Origin: Larimichthys crocea | Taxonomy: Eukaryota > Chordata > Actinopteri > Sciaenidae | NCBI RefSeq assembly: GCF_000972845.2 | Contig: NC_040033.1 | Span: 4,802,241-4,866,240 of the forward strand | Reading direction: 5' to 3' | Length of the DNA stretch: 64,000 nt | In this document: piece after piece, positions 25,701-38,957 of the stretch | Numbering within the stretch: the first letter of the stretch is position 1 | Layout: the number at the start of each line of letters is the position of its first letter | Notes under the pieces: model-generated | Database searches by the model: none | Seen by the model: only the letters and a program-made list of their open reading frames with translations | What the model was told of the DNA's origin: nothing | Translations under genes and position numbers: made by a program

Positions 25701-28700
25701 TCGTATTGATCATGTATGTTCATAAGAAACGCAGAATTTACATAACACATAAAAACCCACCCTCTGTTTGAATGTGTCTCTAGTGGGCAGTGACTTTCAT
25801 ACACGCCTGCACGGTTCATAAACACTGCATTTGTAGCAGACGAGATCGCACGAATAATCAGTTATCATCTGTCAAGAAACTCATGAATAAAAGATGCAGA
25901 AGATGGACGAGTGTTAGGGATCAGTTCACATTTTTAGTGTCATTGTAGTGATGTTTTGTCCAAATAGCAGCTATAGCAGCTTCCAGTTAAATACAAGACA
26001 GCCGAATATGTTGATTTAGAGAGTAATTAATGCAGCTATTCTTCAGATTTCAATCCTGGTTGATTTGGCGACACCTTGTTATCGGCGGTCGCAGAAAATG
26101 CTTTCACTCTCCGATTTTATTCTGTACACGAAGTCTCCAAACCAGCAAAAGTCTTCCCTTCCTCAAAAGACATCCAATTTGTAACAGTGCGAGTATATAA
26201 ATATTGCAATACTTTCATCAGTAGGCCGTAGGCTCAGTCGCCATTGTGTTGTCTTATTAGCCGATACAGCCGATGGTTAGTGACAAGTGGAGGATGACAT
26301 GAGGACGTTCGAGATTTTAACACCAGGCTGAAAAGCAATGTTCTCCGACCTCTCTGGATTAAAGCGCCAAGACTGTTTGACCTGTAACCACGCCCACTAG
26401 TGATGTCACAGTGTACTGACACACCCAAGAGTACGCTTGTACATCACTGCGGCAAGGTGAGGTCGGAAAAAAAAAAATTTTTAGTTACTCTTTCACTTTT
26501 CGTCTTGGTTTGTAATATGGAACAAATCTTATTGCAAAGCTCCGAATTCAATATTGTAAGTCCTTTCTGTTTTTACATTCTTACTTCAGTAGTACGTCTT
26601 GTTTAACTGTGACATCCACAGAACAGAAAAAAACAGTCCCGTTTAAATCAAGATGTCACGTTGAAACTGTCATCTGTTTCACACCGAGTTACCTGATGTG
26701 GATCCTTTTTCCCGCTGCCTCTTCTTGCAGGTGTACCAGCATTCTTACACGGCGTTCTACATCATCTGCAGTCTGGAGACTCCGTAAGTAGGCTGCGTTG
26801 TTCCATTCATCCTGTTTTTCATTATCTTATCCTGTAATATCTCACCTGACCTCGCTGCCCGCGACAGCGAGAGCGTCTCGTTCCCCACCTGTTCTCGCAA
26901 CCTGTTCTCGCCGCGCCACCTACAAAGCACCTCTGATATCAGCTACACCGCTAAGTCCTCCACCAGTGCTGTAACAGTGACAGCAATAACACTGCTTTGT
27001 CGTTCGAGTAGGGGATGAGGCACTTTGCAGTGTCACTTGTAGCTCTCTTGTCCTTCAATGATGAGCAGTTTAAAAAAATGCCTGCAGCATTGGTGAAGTG
27101 TGACAAGTCTGCTCTCTTTGCTGCAATGTCTAATCTTTATTAGAAACGTATGAAAAAGCCAAAGAAAATATGAATTATGACATTTTAATCTATATTCCCA
27201 CACTGATGGCAGCAAGCTACCATGCAAGATGTTGTCCTGACCTTCGTGAGCAATTTGAGGTTTGGTGTCTTGCCCGAGGACACTTCAGCATGTGGACTGG
27301 AGGAGCTGGGGATCGAACCGCCAACCCTGGGACCAGTGGACCACATGCTCTACCTCCTGAGTCACAACCGCCACAAGCTGGAATAAAATCGACAGAAACA
27401 CATTTTTTTTTTTTAAATAATACCTTTAATTAGCCTTGTTGCATTTGATTTATCTGCTATTGATCAGCAGCTAATACTTCTTATGGTCATTTTACTCAAT
27501 AAGTAGACCCCTCACTTATTTCCCTTTGGAATTACTTCAGCCCCAGGTCACAGTATCACAGCCCCGTCAGCAGCTCTTGTGTGCAAATCTATTTGCGTGC
27601 TGCCACCCAGTGGTAGTTTGCTGAAGAACAAACAAAACACACACCTCAGCTGATGACCTCATTCATCCTCAGCTCCAGACAAAGACGTAGAGGCAGTGGC
27701 ACCTCTAATTCTGCAGCCTGCACTGCGCAGCACTTTTCCCAATAAGGCGAGGTGACACTGTTATGGAGCGCTGGTATTTATGGACGCGCTTAAACCTTTG
27801 TTCTCCGACGTGCTACACTTGTTCTTCTGCCGCAGCAGTGCTGGGAGCAGACAATCACTGTGCTGTTAATGTGTCTGCACTTCTATCTGATAGCATTGTT
27901 TCCTCTTGTCTTGTCGCACCTCAGGGAGACGTGGAACTTGAACCCTCCAGAGGTGCGAAATGCTCAGCTGCAGTACGCAGGCTGGGGACCCCAGGGTCAG
28001 CAACTGGTAAGAAATACAGTTTAAATAAAGTCCCCGGTCTCATCTCTGCCTACCGACTAATGATGTTTTAAAGTTAGGATTCAAGCTATCTTTATTGATT
28101 AACATATAACCACTGAAACGTATTAATACGGCTTTGCAAGAGGTGGACAAGTACAAAATATGTCCAAAGCCCTGGAGTGCAGCGTCCTTTACTGCTGATT
28201 TGTAAAGTTAATCGATATAATTAATTATTTTAGGGGAATTTCTATCGACCCTCTGATGGGAAGAGCTGGAATAAGTAATGAAAGTACTTGTTTAAACCTG
28301 CATTAACTTTTTTTTTTGGCTACTCGAGGCAGCGAGCTGTTAGTACAACACTGATAAATGATCACCTTCTAACATTAGCAGCAACATTAGCACTTGTGTC
28401 TATATCCACGTGATGAATGGAAGTTCAATAGTCACTTTGCTTTTAGCTCTTAAATGCTCCTCGTCGACTCCTGAGGCAAATATCTGACTCATACGTTCAC
28501 CGGCTGGTTGATCACTTAGTCTGTCAGTCAGGATGAAGGAAACTGCAGAGTTGTGATAATCAATCAACTCCTACATACATGTAGTCATGTGCTCGGCTGT
28601 TAATATGACAAAAATTCATTCTTGCAGCTTTAAGGTTACTTTGTTTGCAGTTATGCGGGATGTCATGCCTTCCAGTGTTGCGTTCAAGGACTTATTGTCA

Positions 28701-31700
28701 AATTACAGCGTCAGATATTTCAGGTAGTTAACCTTAAGCGGTGGTGAAAAGTTCCACCATACCTCAGGTTACAGTTGGGGTTCAGACACTAGAACCTCGG
28801 CTTCACAAATCAGGATCCTAACAAGAACAAATGGGTTGAGTTTATGCCTGACTTCCATCATTGAAACATCCTCCAGTGGCTTTTCCACTGGTCCACTTGG
28901 ATAGATTGATGACCACCAACATGGTCATGTTGCATTGGCAGTGGCGACTCCGTCCAGGATCACCTGAATGCTCCTTTGCATCGACCAATTGACCAGTGCA
29001 CAATGGATTATCGGATACCGATGGCGGCCAAGGATTGACAGCTTGCATCTTCCACATTTGGTGGAAATACAGCTGCATTTCTTGGCATTGCATTTGGAAG
29101 AAAATTTGAGACAATTTAAGGACAAATTTAGTCTAGAAAACAAAGGAAACTTCAGAGAATCCATCCATCGATTAAGTTCTCAGATGACCTTTGTATTTCC
29201 GAGGCAGCGTTTTCCTAAACTTGAGGGTATGCTAGAAGTTTGGATCCTTGAAAACAATCTTTTACCCTCTGGGTTTTAAAATCAACCAAATTATTCACAG
29301 AGATCTCCCAGTAAACAAATTTCAAATTAAACACTGTTGTTTGAATCACAAGGGGCAATGGTCCTTGGCGTCTCTTCCAAGATGAGTCATTTCCCGCCTC
29401 CATCATCACACGGGCGAAACTTGTCAGAGCATTAATGAGCTTCAGTCTGTTTGTTTGCAGGGCAGACAGACTGTAAGTGATAACATCCCGCAGCACAGTG
29501 CTATTAATTACCTGTTATCTCGTCAGTAGATTAATTAACACAGCCGCTAGATTGACATGGCCCCAAGTTTCCCGCCATTAGTCATGAAGTGTTTTTTTTA
29601 CTTCCATCAGGCAGCTGCTTTTTTTCCTGAAGGTTGGAGGTCGAAGAGGCGGAGATTTAAGGGAGAGAAACAAGCGAACAAGGCAAACCGAGGCATGTGT
29701 TGTCATATTTAGACACCAAATACACATGAATCAGCCCACCTGTTGCCCTGTTCCCAAATCCCTTATGCACTTAATTAAGTCTAATTTACTCCCCCACAGA
29801 GATTGCGCACATACATGCCCATATGTACGCTCTCAAACACAGCCGGCCGGCCACATGTCGAGCTATTTGTTGGGCTAAAAAGTGAGTGTAATTGCGTGCG
29901 TGATTGGCATCTTGTTATCCACAGAGGCATGTGTCTGCACCAAGATGTTTCTTACTTTAAGTTAATCCCCATGCGAATGGAGGAGTTTATTTTCCCTGCA
30001 GCTATCAACGTAGCTGACACACATTCACACAATCAAAGTTTGGACGCTCGGCCGCGGGAGGCCTAACCTTTATATTACATTAGAGAGAGATAGTGTGTGT
30101 GTGTTTGACAGGCTTATGTTGTCTAACTAGAGAGTAGAATAATCTTGCATTCATGTGTTGTACAAGATTAAAATATGTATACTGAAAACAGGTCCCTAGT
30201 GTATTTCAAGATCCAAAAATCTGGAATCTACACTTCCCATAACGCATCTTGACCGCTTATTTCTTTAGATTATCGCTATTATCTGGCCAATGCTTGCATC
30301 TTTTTGTGTATTTTCTAACACAGGGTTCATCCTAAGAGTCTACAGGCCATGCTCGTGGCTGTTTTCTCAGCATTAGCATGCAAACAAGCTCCCACTGACA
30401 GTGTATAGTCTGTTGTTGGTGAGATATTCCGGTCTGGACCATCGTGGTGGCCTGACGCACTGACATTGCCATCCCTAGAGCCACACTGCTCAAAACTGAC
30501 TCCCAATCCCAAACCGAGACACATGGGTGATGTCACACGGGTTGTTTTCTCAGACCTGACAAAGGAACAACACATGCTTTTATTTCTTTACATTCTTGTA
30601 CCTGAACGGGTCCGTAGTTGGTACTTGTTAAAGAAGTGAAATGGAATGAAATGTTCTCATCGCGTCGGTGCAGTTTCAGCGTCGTCACCGGCACAAACAA
30701 ACCAAACTAAAGTGGCAAAGTTTGTATAATCCCTTCCAAATGTTCTCGCTGAGGATAAATTTGAATCCCAGCCATCGCTGGCAGAGTTCTACCCTCCTTC
30801 AGAGAACGGGGCCGGGTCTTTTCTCTCTGTGTGCTGTGGCCTAGATTAGCTTCTATACAGGGACTCCATCTGCACCAAAGTGACACCAAACCACGAGGGC
30901 CCCCAGATCACGTCTTCTCAAGAGAAACTAATCGTGACAGATTCGTGTTACCTTTGCAGAGATGCGGGAGAAACCTTTTTGCTCGGTACTAAAGATTGCA
31001 AAATGCATGAATTCATGTGTTCTTTGTAGCATTGAACCTTTTTACACTGTAAAAAGAAGTAGAATCCAGTATTTGATTTCCTGCTGTACATCGTCACCTC
31101 ATTTAGACTTCTCAGGGTGAATATTTTCCTGGAGAATCATTCACAAACTTGATACCTGCTCGAGGCAGGAGAGATTCCATAATCCTTGAGATACTGAGCG
31201 AACCCTTTCCTGTAATAGCCTGAGATTGATTTCAGCGTGGCGTTTAAGGCTGTAACATTTTAAAATTCCAGGCCCAAGAGCTGCCCCGCCCTTACCGGAG
31301 CTCACTGTGGGTGCTGATGATCTATTATTCTCTGTAATGAAAGAGTTGACCTTCAGTTATCTTGAAAGCCCTGCAGGCCTGCGGAGGAGAGCGTCAAAGT
31401 CAAAATCCGGTCCCGAGGTTTGCCGTCTTATCAGAAATTGAAAAAGACTTCTTTTTTTTTTTGTCAAAAAACTTCCCCTCAATGAAAAGCAGCCCCTGTG
31501 CCACTATGTGTGAGCTGCAGTGTGTGACAGGTGAAAAAGGGCCATGCTAATATGTGTTTAAACCCAGGAGTCGATCTTAGCTTTGATAGCACGACCTCTG
31601 CCATAGCCCGGTCTCCCACCTGTGATATAACATGTCAGTATAAATACCAGACTGTCCCGAGGCTTTCTCTTGTGCGTGTTGATAATAATAATGATCTAAC

Positions 31701-34700
31701 AGCTTATTCACTATAAGAATATCCCCTGTAGGGAGGTTGTCAGTCAGGGTCAGCCCACAGATCAGCATCTAAAGAGCTGGAAATGGATTCAATATCTTGA
31801 CAAGGGCACTTCAGCAGGATGGGAGCCGCTTGAAAAGGAGCTCTTATCGTGTGTTTTCCAGTTTAAAGATGGTTGTTGAGTTGTTTTGCCTTCTGATTGA
31901 ATGTGTTTCATCTCTTTCTGGCTCTTGTAGATATTCATTTTTGAGAACAACATCTACTATCGCTCGACAGTGGAGAGCCGCTCCATTCGTCTGGTGTCTA
32001 CCGGCAAGGAGGGCGTCATCTTCAACGGGCTCAGTGATTGGCTGTACGAAGGTAAGGCCGTAAAATGATGCCATTGAAGGGGAGTTATGGGGGTGTTGTT
32101 CAGCTCGGTTGGTAGAGCAGCCGCCCCATGTGCGAAGGCTCAGTCCCAGGGTTCGAATCCGACCTGTGGCTCTTTTCCCACATCCCATCTTTCTCGCTTC
32201 CCACATTCCTGTTCTTTTAAAATGACTCAGCTTCATGAGGACACAAATATGTTTTACTTTTACACCTCAGATGTATTTATCCATGCATTATTGTGTCAGC
32301 TTGGCTTTGACAGACGGTAACAAAGTCCAACAACCTGCAGCTCAAAAGCTCACAAGACGAAGACCTCAGGACGTCAGCCAAGAAACCGTGCCACACGTAA
32401 TCCCCAGAATCCCCAAATTATCATTTATAGACTTTGGATTTTGTGGGGATTATAGACAACCAAGATATATAACATTTTGGTAAGCTGTAGAGATCCTTGT
32501 AAAGCAGATCGTGCTAACTCTCAGAAAACTATTCCTCTAGTCAGGTCACCATTGTCTATGAAGTCACTGTAGGTCAGTCTTTCCTAACTTTGAATTAAGG
32601 ACCTCTCAAATGGGTCACGAGATGAACCAAAGAGACCGTGACATGATTTCCAGGGTAGGAAAGAAGACAGAAAATAGTTGCACGACACAAAATAATTTTT
32701 TTTTGATAATCTTTGTTTGTTTCTGGATACTTTTACTTCAGTAGGCCTCTTTTTGACCAGTTGTTGGCATGCAACACGCAATGAGAGGTCCGAGTGCACA
32801 ACACACAACACTTTTTAAACCGACTTTAGAGAATCTCTTTCTCTCTCCTCTATCTCCCCCCTCCAGCCCATCGTTTGAGTTTGAACACTCTGCAGTTACA
32901 CGTGTATTAGTGAGTAATGACATGAGGCATCGTGACTCTCCGGCGTCTGAAGTCACATTAGTATTTTTGGCGTGCAGCCCTTGATTTCCTGCAGGTAAAT
33001 TAAAAATGGAAACTCTTGTCAATTTGCTTTACACAACCCCCCCTCCCCTGAAAATGAATGAATGTTCTACATGGGTTGATTTGCATTAATTCAGCTGCGG
33101 CGGCGTGTTGTACACACTCTGATACAGATGTCATGGCGCTCTCTCCGAGCCGATCAAAGAATCACCTGTGTGCCTCGCAGTCAAAAACGGGGACGGGTGC
33201 TGTGTTAGAATTCAGCTAATGAATTTCTATCCGCTGCGCTGGGTGCGCTCTCTGCTCCGGTGGAACAGTGTTTTAATAACAGAGCGAGTGGGAGATGGGG
33301 AAAGCACACAGATGTAGAGATGGCAGAGACGGAGACGGCTCGTGATGCACAACAAGCTGTTAATCCTCCAGTTACAGTATGAAACGACACACATGAGCTC
33401 CATGATGTGAATGGCCTCTGAGCATTTAGAAGCTGTGACGCGTTATCTGAGGTCACCAGTGCTCCGGGACAAAAGATGTTTGGCTGTTTCCCTTTCAGGA
33501 CCGGGTCCGTTTCTTATTTAATGTTATCAACCCACAGCGCCGCTTATCTCTACATTAGCCCAGCCTGACATTGGAAACCAAGTCCATCCTTCAAGAGCAA
33601 TATCCACGCTCAGCCATTTAAACATTCATCAGAGCGTTATTGCAGCGTCTGACCCCTCGACTCGTATTTATGAGCTGCTGAAGGCTCGGTAATTTACACT
33701 CATCGTTTATTGACCAGATAAATCTTTCACTGAGAGATGCAGACGCAGAATCGGCTTCATAACGTCGAGATAAACGTGAAGTGTGGAACAACAGAATTGC
33801 TTTTGGTTTGTTCCCACGTATATATCTTTCCAATTGTACACGCTTGTGTTGAGATTCTTCCTCCAGTCCTGTTTCATTATTGTGAGCGATCGGGTAGTCC
33901 AATATTTGGTGCTAACACTGTATTATTACAGGTATTAAACATATTTAATTATGCACTTATAACATGACAATGATGACAAAAATTCAAGATATCAGACGTC
34001 ATTTGAATTAAGAGCGCAAAACCTATGATATATAGATAAGATATATATAATCATGGTTGCTTTGTCCAGTTTATTGGGTTACCAAGCTGCCCACATGGGG
34101 GTTGTAATATTCAGATTTTCTTGTAGTTTGTGGTGCTGTTGGACTGCATGACACTGTACTGTGTCATGCTTATCAATGAGGGTGGACTTAATAATAAATT
34201 TAAAGCAAAATCAACACCTCTAAACCAAAACTTTATTAAGTTATGAAGATTTATCGCAGGCTGGTTTTCAACCTAATAAAGGTAAATGAGCGTATATCAG
34301 CGAGGGTGAACTAAAGTCAAAGTGAAGTTAAGGGTAAAGTAAAAGCACCAAAAAAATATTATGCAAGTTATGAGACAGATACATAAGTTAACATATGTAA
34401 GAGTGAGGTGTTTTCCCCTTCGAACCATAAAACTTAAACACTATATGGCCAAAAGTTTATGGACACTGTTGTCTGCTGGAGTGTTATTCCATGGTTCCAA
34501 TTAAGAGAAATCATACCACAACATCTTCAGATCAGACATTGTGATATTCGCCACGACAGCGTCCGGGTTCACAAAGAAATCCGTCCCACTGATGAATTAG
34601 AACACCCATTGTGTGACCGAGGCCTTATCGCTCCAACATCAGTGCCTCGACCTCACTAATGCTCTTGTGGCTGAATGTGAGCGAATCCCTGCGGAAAAGC

Positions 34701-37700
34701 CTGAAACCAGCAGAGCGGAGGCACATTAATGCCCACCATTTCAGCATGAGCTGTTTATAATGGCATATGGGCGCCATGTTCAGGTTATTTTCATGTTTTT
34801 ATTTCCTAATGTTGTCATAATATGCTAAAAGTCCCTTTTATTGCTATTAATGATAAATCCCCTTTTCATAAATATATATGAGCCTGTAAACAGACTTGGC
34901 GCCGGCCCAGCGGTGCTGCCAGCGTCTGCAGGGGAGCTTAGAAGCCATGCCAGGTTGTGTAATGTTTACAGTCATCAGCGAGACTGCAAAGCAGAAGATT
35001 GTCCATGCTAATGGACTCAGGCTTTACTCTGGCCAAGGTCAAGCCGAGGCTCAGACTGCTGCTGAGGGGAAATGAGGTCTTACTGTCGCCGCGAGGCGGA
35101 TTTGATGCCGAGGGGTGAAAGGTTGGCAAATAATCTCCCAGGCTTGACTATCCTCTGGCCTGTATTGCTGTTTTAATCCATGGATGTGTGTGTGTGTGTA
35201 GTGTGCATGCAGTGGAAGACAGAAAGAGATAGGAGAAATAAAACAATTAAATAGACACAGCCAAGAACCCCGTCGGCTGTGTGTAATAGTCCAAAACGCC
35301 TCAGGAGAGTCTCGAGTGTTTTGTCATCTGTCGCCTGTCTGATTATTGAGGCTGCGCTCATGCACATCCTGCAGTGTGACGCAGCTCAAGGAAACAAATG
35401 TTTATTGGGCTCTGGTGCGCCGAGATAAAAAACCCCGGCCTCGCTTTGATTTGAGTCATGTTTGCCCCCATAGATGTTTGGATAGATGACTTTTTTTTTT
35501 TTCTTCCTTTTTCGCAGGGTTGTGTCTGTTTATCACGCTGTTTGTGGCCGAGTCTGCGGGGCATCGAATAACCACATCATCGACTCGAAAGATTAATAAA
35601 GGGAATAAAAAACTGTTGGTTTAAGTTTGGTGTGAATGCGAGCTGAAACTGATGTGAGGCACACAGTTGGAAATAAAGTTGTGGAAGATTCTTTTTTTTA
35701 GTCACACAGAAATCAGGTTTGAGAAAGTCAATAATGATTTCTTTGCACGTTGTCACTGTAGGCCCTACAGTGACTGTTAGTCCAAATCAGTACCCTACAC
35801 TGTAGGGAGATCAGTGTAGGGTACCCTACAGTCTAGGGTACTGATCTGTAGGGTACCCTACAGTGTAGGGTACTGATTTGGACTAACAGTCACTTTAGAT
35901 CTTAAAATCAAGTCAACGAAACAGAACATTACGAACAACATCTTTAATTATCTGTAGAAATCGTGGAGCCAAAAGCTCGCAGCACTTTTTTAAATATCTA
36001 CCTGACGGACAGGAAGTGGTGTGTTGTTGTTTTTGGTTTGCTAAAGGGTTACTCCACCATGTGGAGAATTGAACAGCAGCACTTAAAGGGGGAAAACGTT
36101 GGGGGCGGTCGGAAGTGTAGTGGGTTAAGCGGCCGCCCCATGTGTAGAGGCTTCAGTCCTTGCTGCAGCCGGCCCCGGTTCGAAACCCGCATCGGACGGT
36201 AATTTACTGCGTGTCATTCCCCCTCTCTCTGCCCCCTGCTTCCTGTCTATCTTCAACTGTTCTATCAATAAAGGCATAAAAAGCCCAAAAATATAATCTT
36301 AAAAAAAAAAGGGGAAACGTTGGATCCTACATTTCCCATAATTCAAGTCAGTAACATCTTCTATTAGACCCCTCCCCTTCCTCTTATACGCCCTCTTTTC
36401 ACACACACACAGTTTGTAACGACGTTTCTGTGACACGTTTTCTCTCTATTGATAACTGCTGACATCTTCAGAGTTTCCCTCCAGGTTGAGAAACTTTGGG
36501 GGAATTTTGAGCATTTTTCCTGTCTGTAGATTTCACTAAAGTTTAGCATCATTTGCATATTTAAACGTTCAATTCCAGGAAACTTGTAGTCCAAAAACTA
36601 ATTGTCTTGATGTGAGTAATCGACTGTGGAAGTGTCTATTAGCTAAAGACCAAAAGATCTATCACATTTAACTTTCTGTCTGTAGCATTGCAGGGTAAAT
36701 AAACACACAGGGGCCATATCCTCCTTTCTGTTTGCTTAATATAGACCTGGAAAGAACAAGAACACAATGACTGTAAAAGCATTTTCGCCCTGCATCATCT
36801 AACAGCGTTGTCTTTGGATGAGGCTCAGCAAAAAAAAAAAAATCTCACCTCGCTCCGTCATGTGCTTTTTCTATTCCTGCTCAATTATCACTCGCGCCGT
36901 CACCTCCAGTAACGGTACAGTATTTATAGTAACAGCTGCTTCTCCGACATGTTTCTTTTCGGCGCGTTTTGGTGGGAAACAAGAATGTCACGTCATCAAA
37001 GCGATAATCTGAGGACGGCGTGTCTCATCGCCACTTTTCCATATTATAGATGTAGATTTGGGTGCATTTAATATGGTAGTTAATTAATGTTGATGAGCTT
37101 TTCTGAGGTTCAGTTTTGTGTTGTGTGATTGGTGGAGGTGTCATGGTTTCTGGGTTGGACTACGGGAATATTCAGAACACAAAGAGGAAAGTAGTCATTG
37201 AACTGGTCCTGTCCTAAAAAAATCTGCATCAGACAATTAGAACTGAAGAAAAAAAAAGCTGCGTTTGTTTCTGTGCCATAATGCTGCTCTACTTTTTTTC
37301 TAGTCTGAGCACGTGACACTGCTGCCCTCTGTCGGAAATGTGCGCTCGTGTTTTTGTTAAGGAGCTGAGCAGTCACCGTGTGGATCGAGTGCTCACACTT
37401 TAAACAAGAAACGAACAAAATGCAACCTGCAGCCTTTGATTTTCTCTCTCTCATCAGTTCGGCCCGCCTGCGTGTGTCACCTTGAAGTCATTATTTCTTG
37501 ACACTTGACTCATGCCATCTCATGCATTAATAATGTCCTTTACTAAATGAATAATGTAGCCTGCACAGCAGGGTGGAGAGTGCGGATACAGAGGAGAGAG
37601 GAGATGAGCTTCCAAAAGCTCACCGTGGTAATCATCACAAAGAAGCAGAACGAGTCACAATCTCATTACTTTAAGAGAGAGAGAATGAGAGCTCCCTCTT

Positions 37701-38687
37701 CTCATTACTACTTTCTTCTTGTGCATGTAAAGCATCCTTCCACAACCTTTCTCCTTGACTGGAAGAAGGTGACTGGGCGTCCCCAGCCGAGCGGATCTGA
37801 CAGCCTCCGTGCCTCCACTCACACGTGGAATGCTTTTTTTAAGCCGCTGTTGCTGCCGGTGCTGGTGGAGTCAGCAGGCAGCGGCTGAAACTGGCCATGC
37901 GGGAAATCATTTTTTTATTATTTTATTTTTTTTCTTCCTCCTCCTCCCCCCCCTCGTCATTTGCAAATGCAGCACAATGCTTTGCTGCGCTGTTCATCAT
38001 CAGACGATGAGATCCAATCATTCCCCCACTGAGCTGTGCCAGCAGGGTGCCGGTGGACACTCCATGCAAGCGAAGCAGAGCAAAAACTTACCGGACTAAA
38101 TGCTGGGATTAGTCCTCTGCAGTTGTCCACCAGTGGAAAGATGCACATCACTGTTGCATTAAAGAACAAACGTACAGGAGCGTTTGTCAAATGATGCTGC
38201 TCATCGAGTCATTCCACCGAGCGTGCCTAGTTAATGAAAATACTAATTGGTAGTTGATGTCTGTTAATTCCCCAGAGCGAGCACCCTGTCCCACAGATAA
38301 ACAAGCATTAATGAAATCTGAATTGCAAAAGCTGATTTAAACTGTAGCTGGTGGCACGGCGTAAACAATAAGTCCAAATGTGTGCAGACTAACAACAGAC
38401 TTAATGATGAAGTCGGATTGTCACGGCCGTGCTTTATGTTGTCGGAAAAGTTCCCTCAGTGAGCTTTTATTTGCATAATTTCTTAATAAGTCACCGTGTG
38501 TTGACAGAAGGGTGTGTGTGTGTGTGTGTGTGTGACTGCTTTTATCCCCCATTATGTTCTATCTGTCTGTCGAACAAGAGTGTGTGTGATTGTGACATTA
38601 TTTGAGATACATACACACACCTGCCCGTAGAAAGGGTCTTGGGGGGAACAAGTATGTAATGAGTTGAAGTGAGTTTCTTGCTGAATG

Positions 38688-38749
<62 letters not shown>

Positions 38750-38914
38750 AATGACAATCCCCAAAAAACAAAAGTTGAAGTACACCTGGTGAGAAATCGC
38801 TGCTGCTGGTTCATTTCTGGGAAATGTAGCCGAGTTTCTATTTTTGGTCGATAGGCTGCGGCGAGATTAAAAGCTGTTGTGATTTATGACCTCAACATTT
38901 TGTGCTCGGCTGTG

Positions 38915-38957
<43 letters not shown>

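Noticed and set aside
38542..38854. Frames encoding valine-cysteine or threonine-histidine runs
   Set aside because: They are products of the AC/GT microsatellite, not genes.
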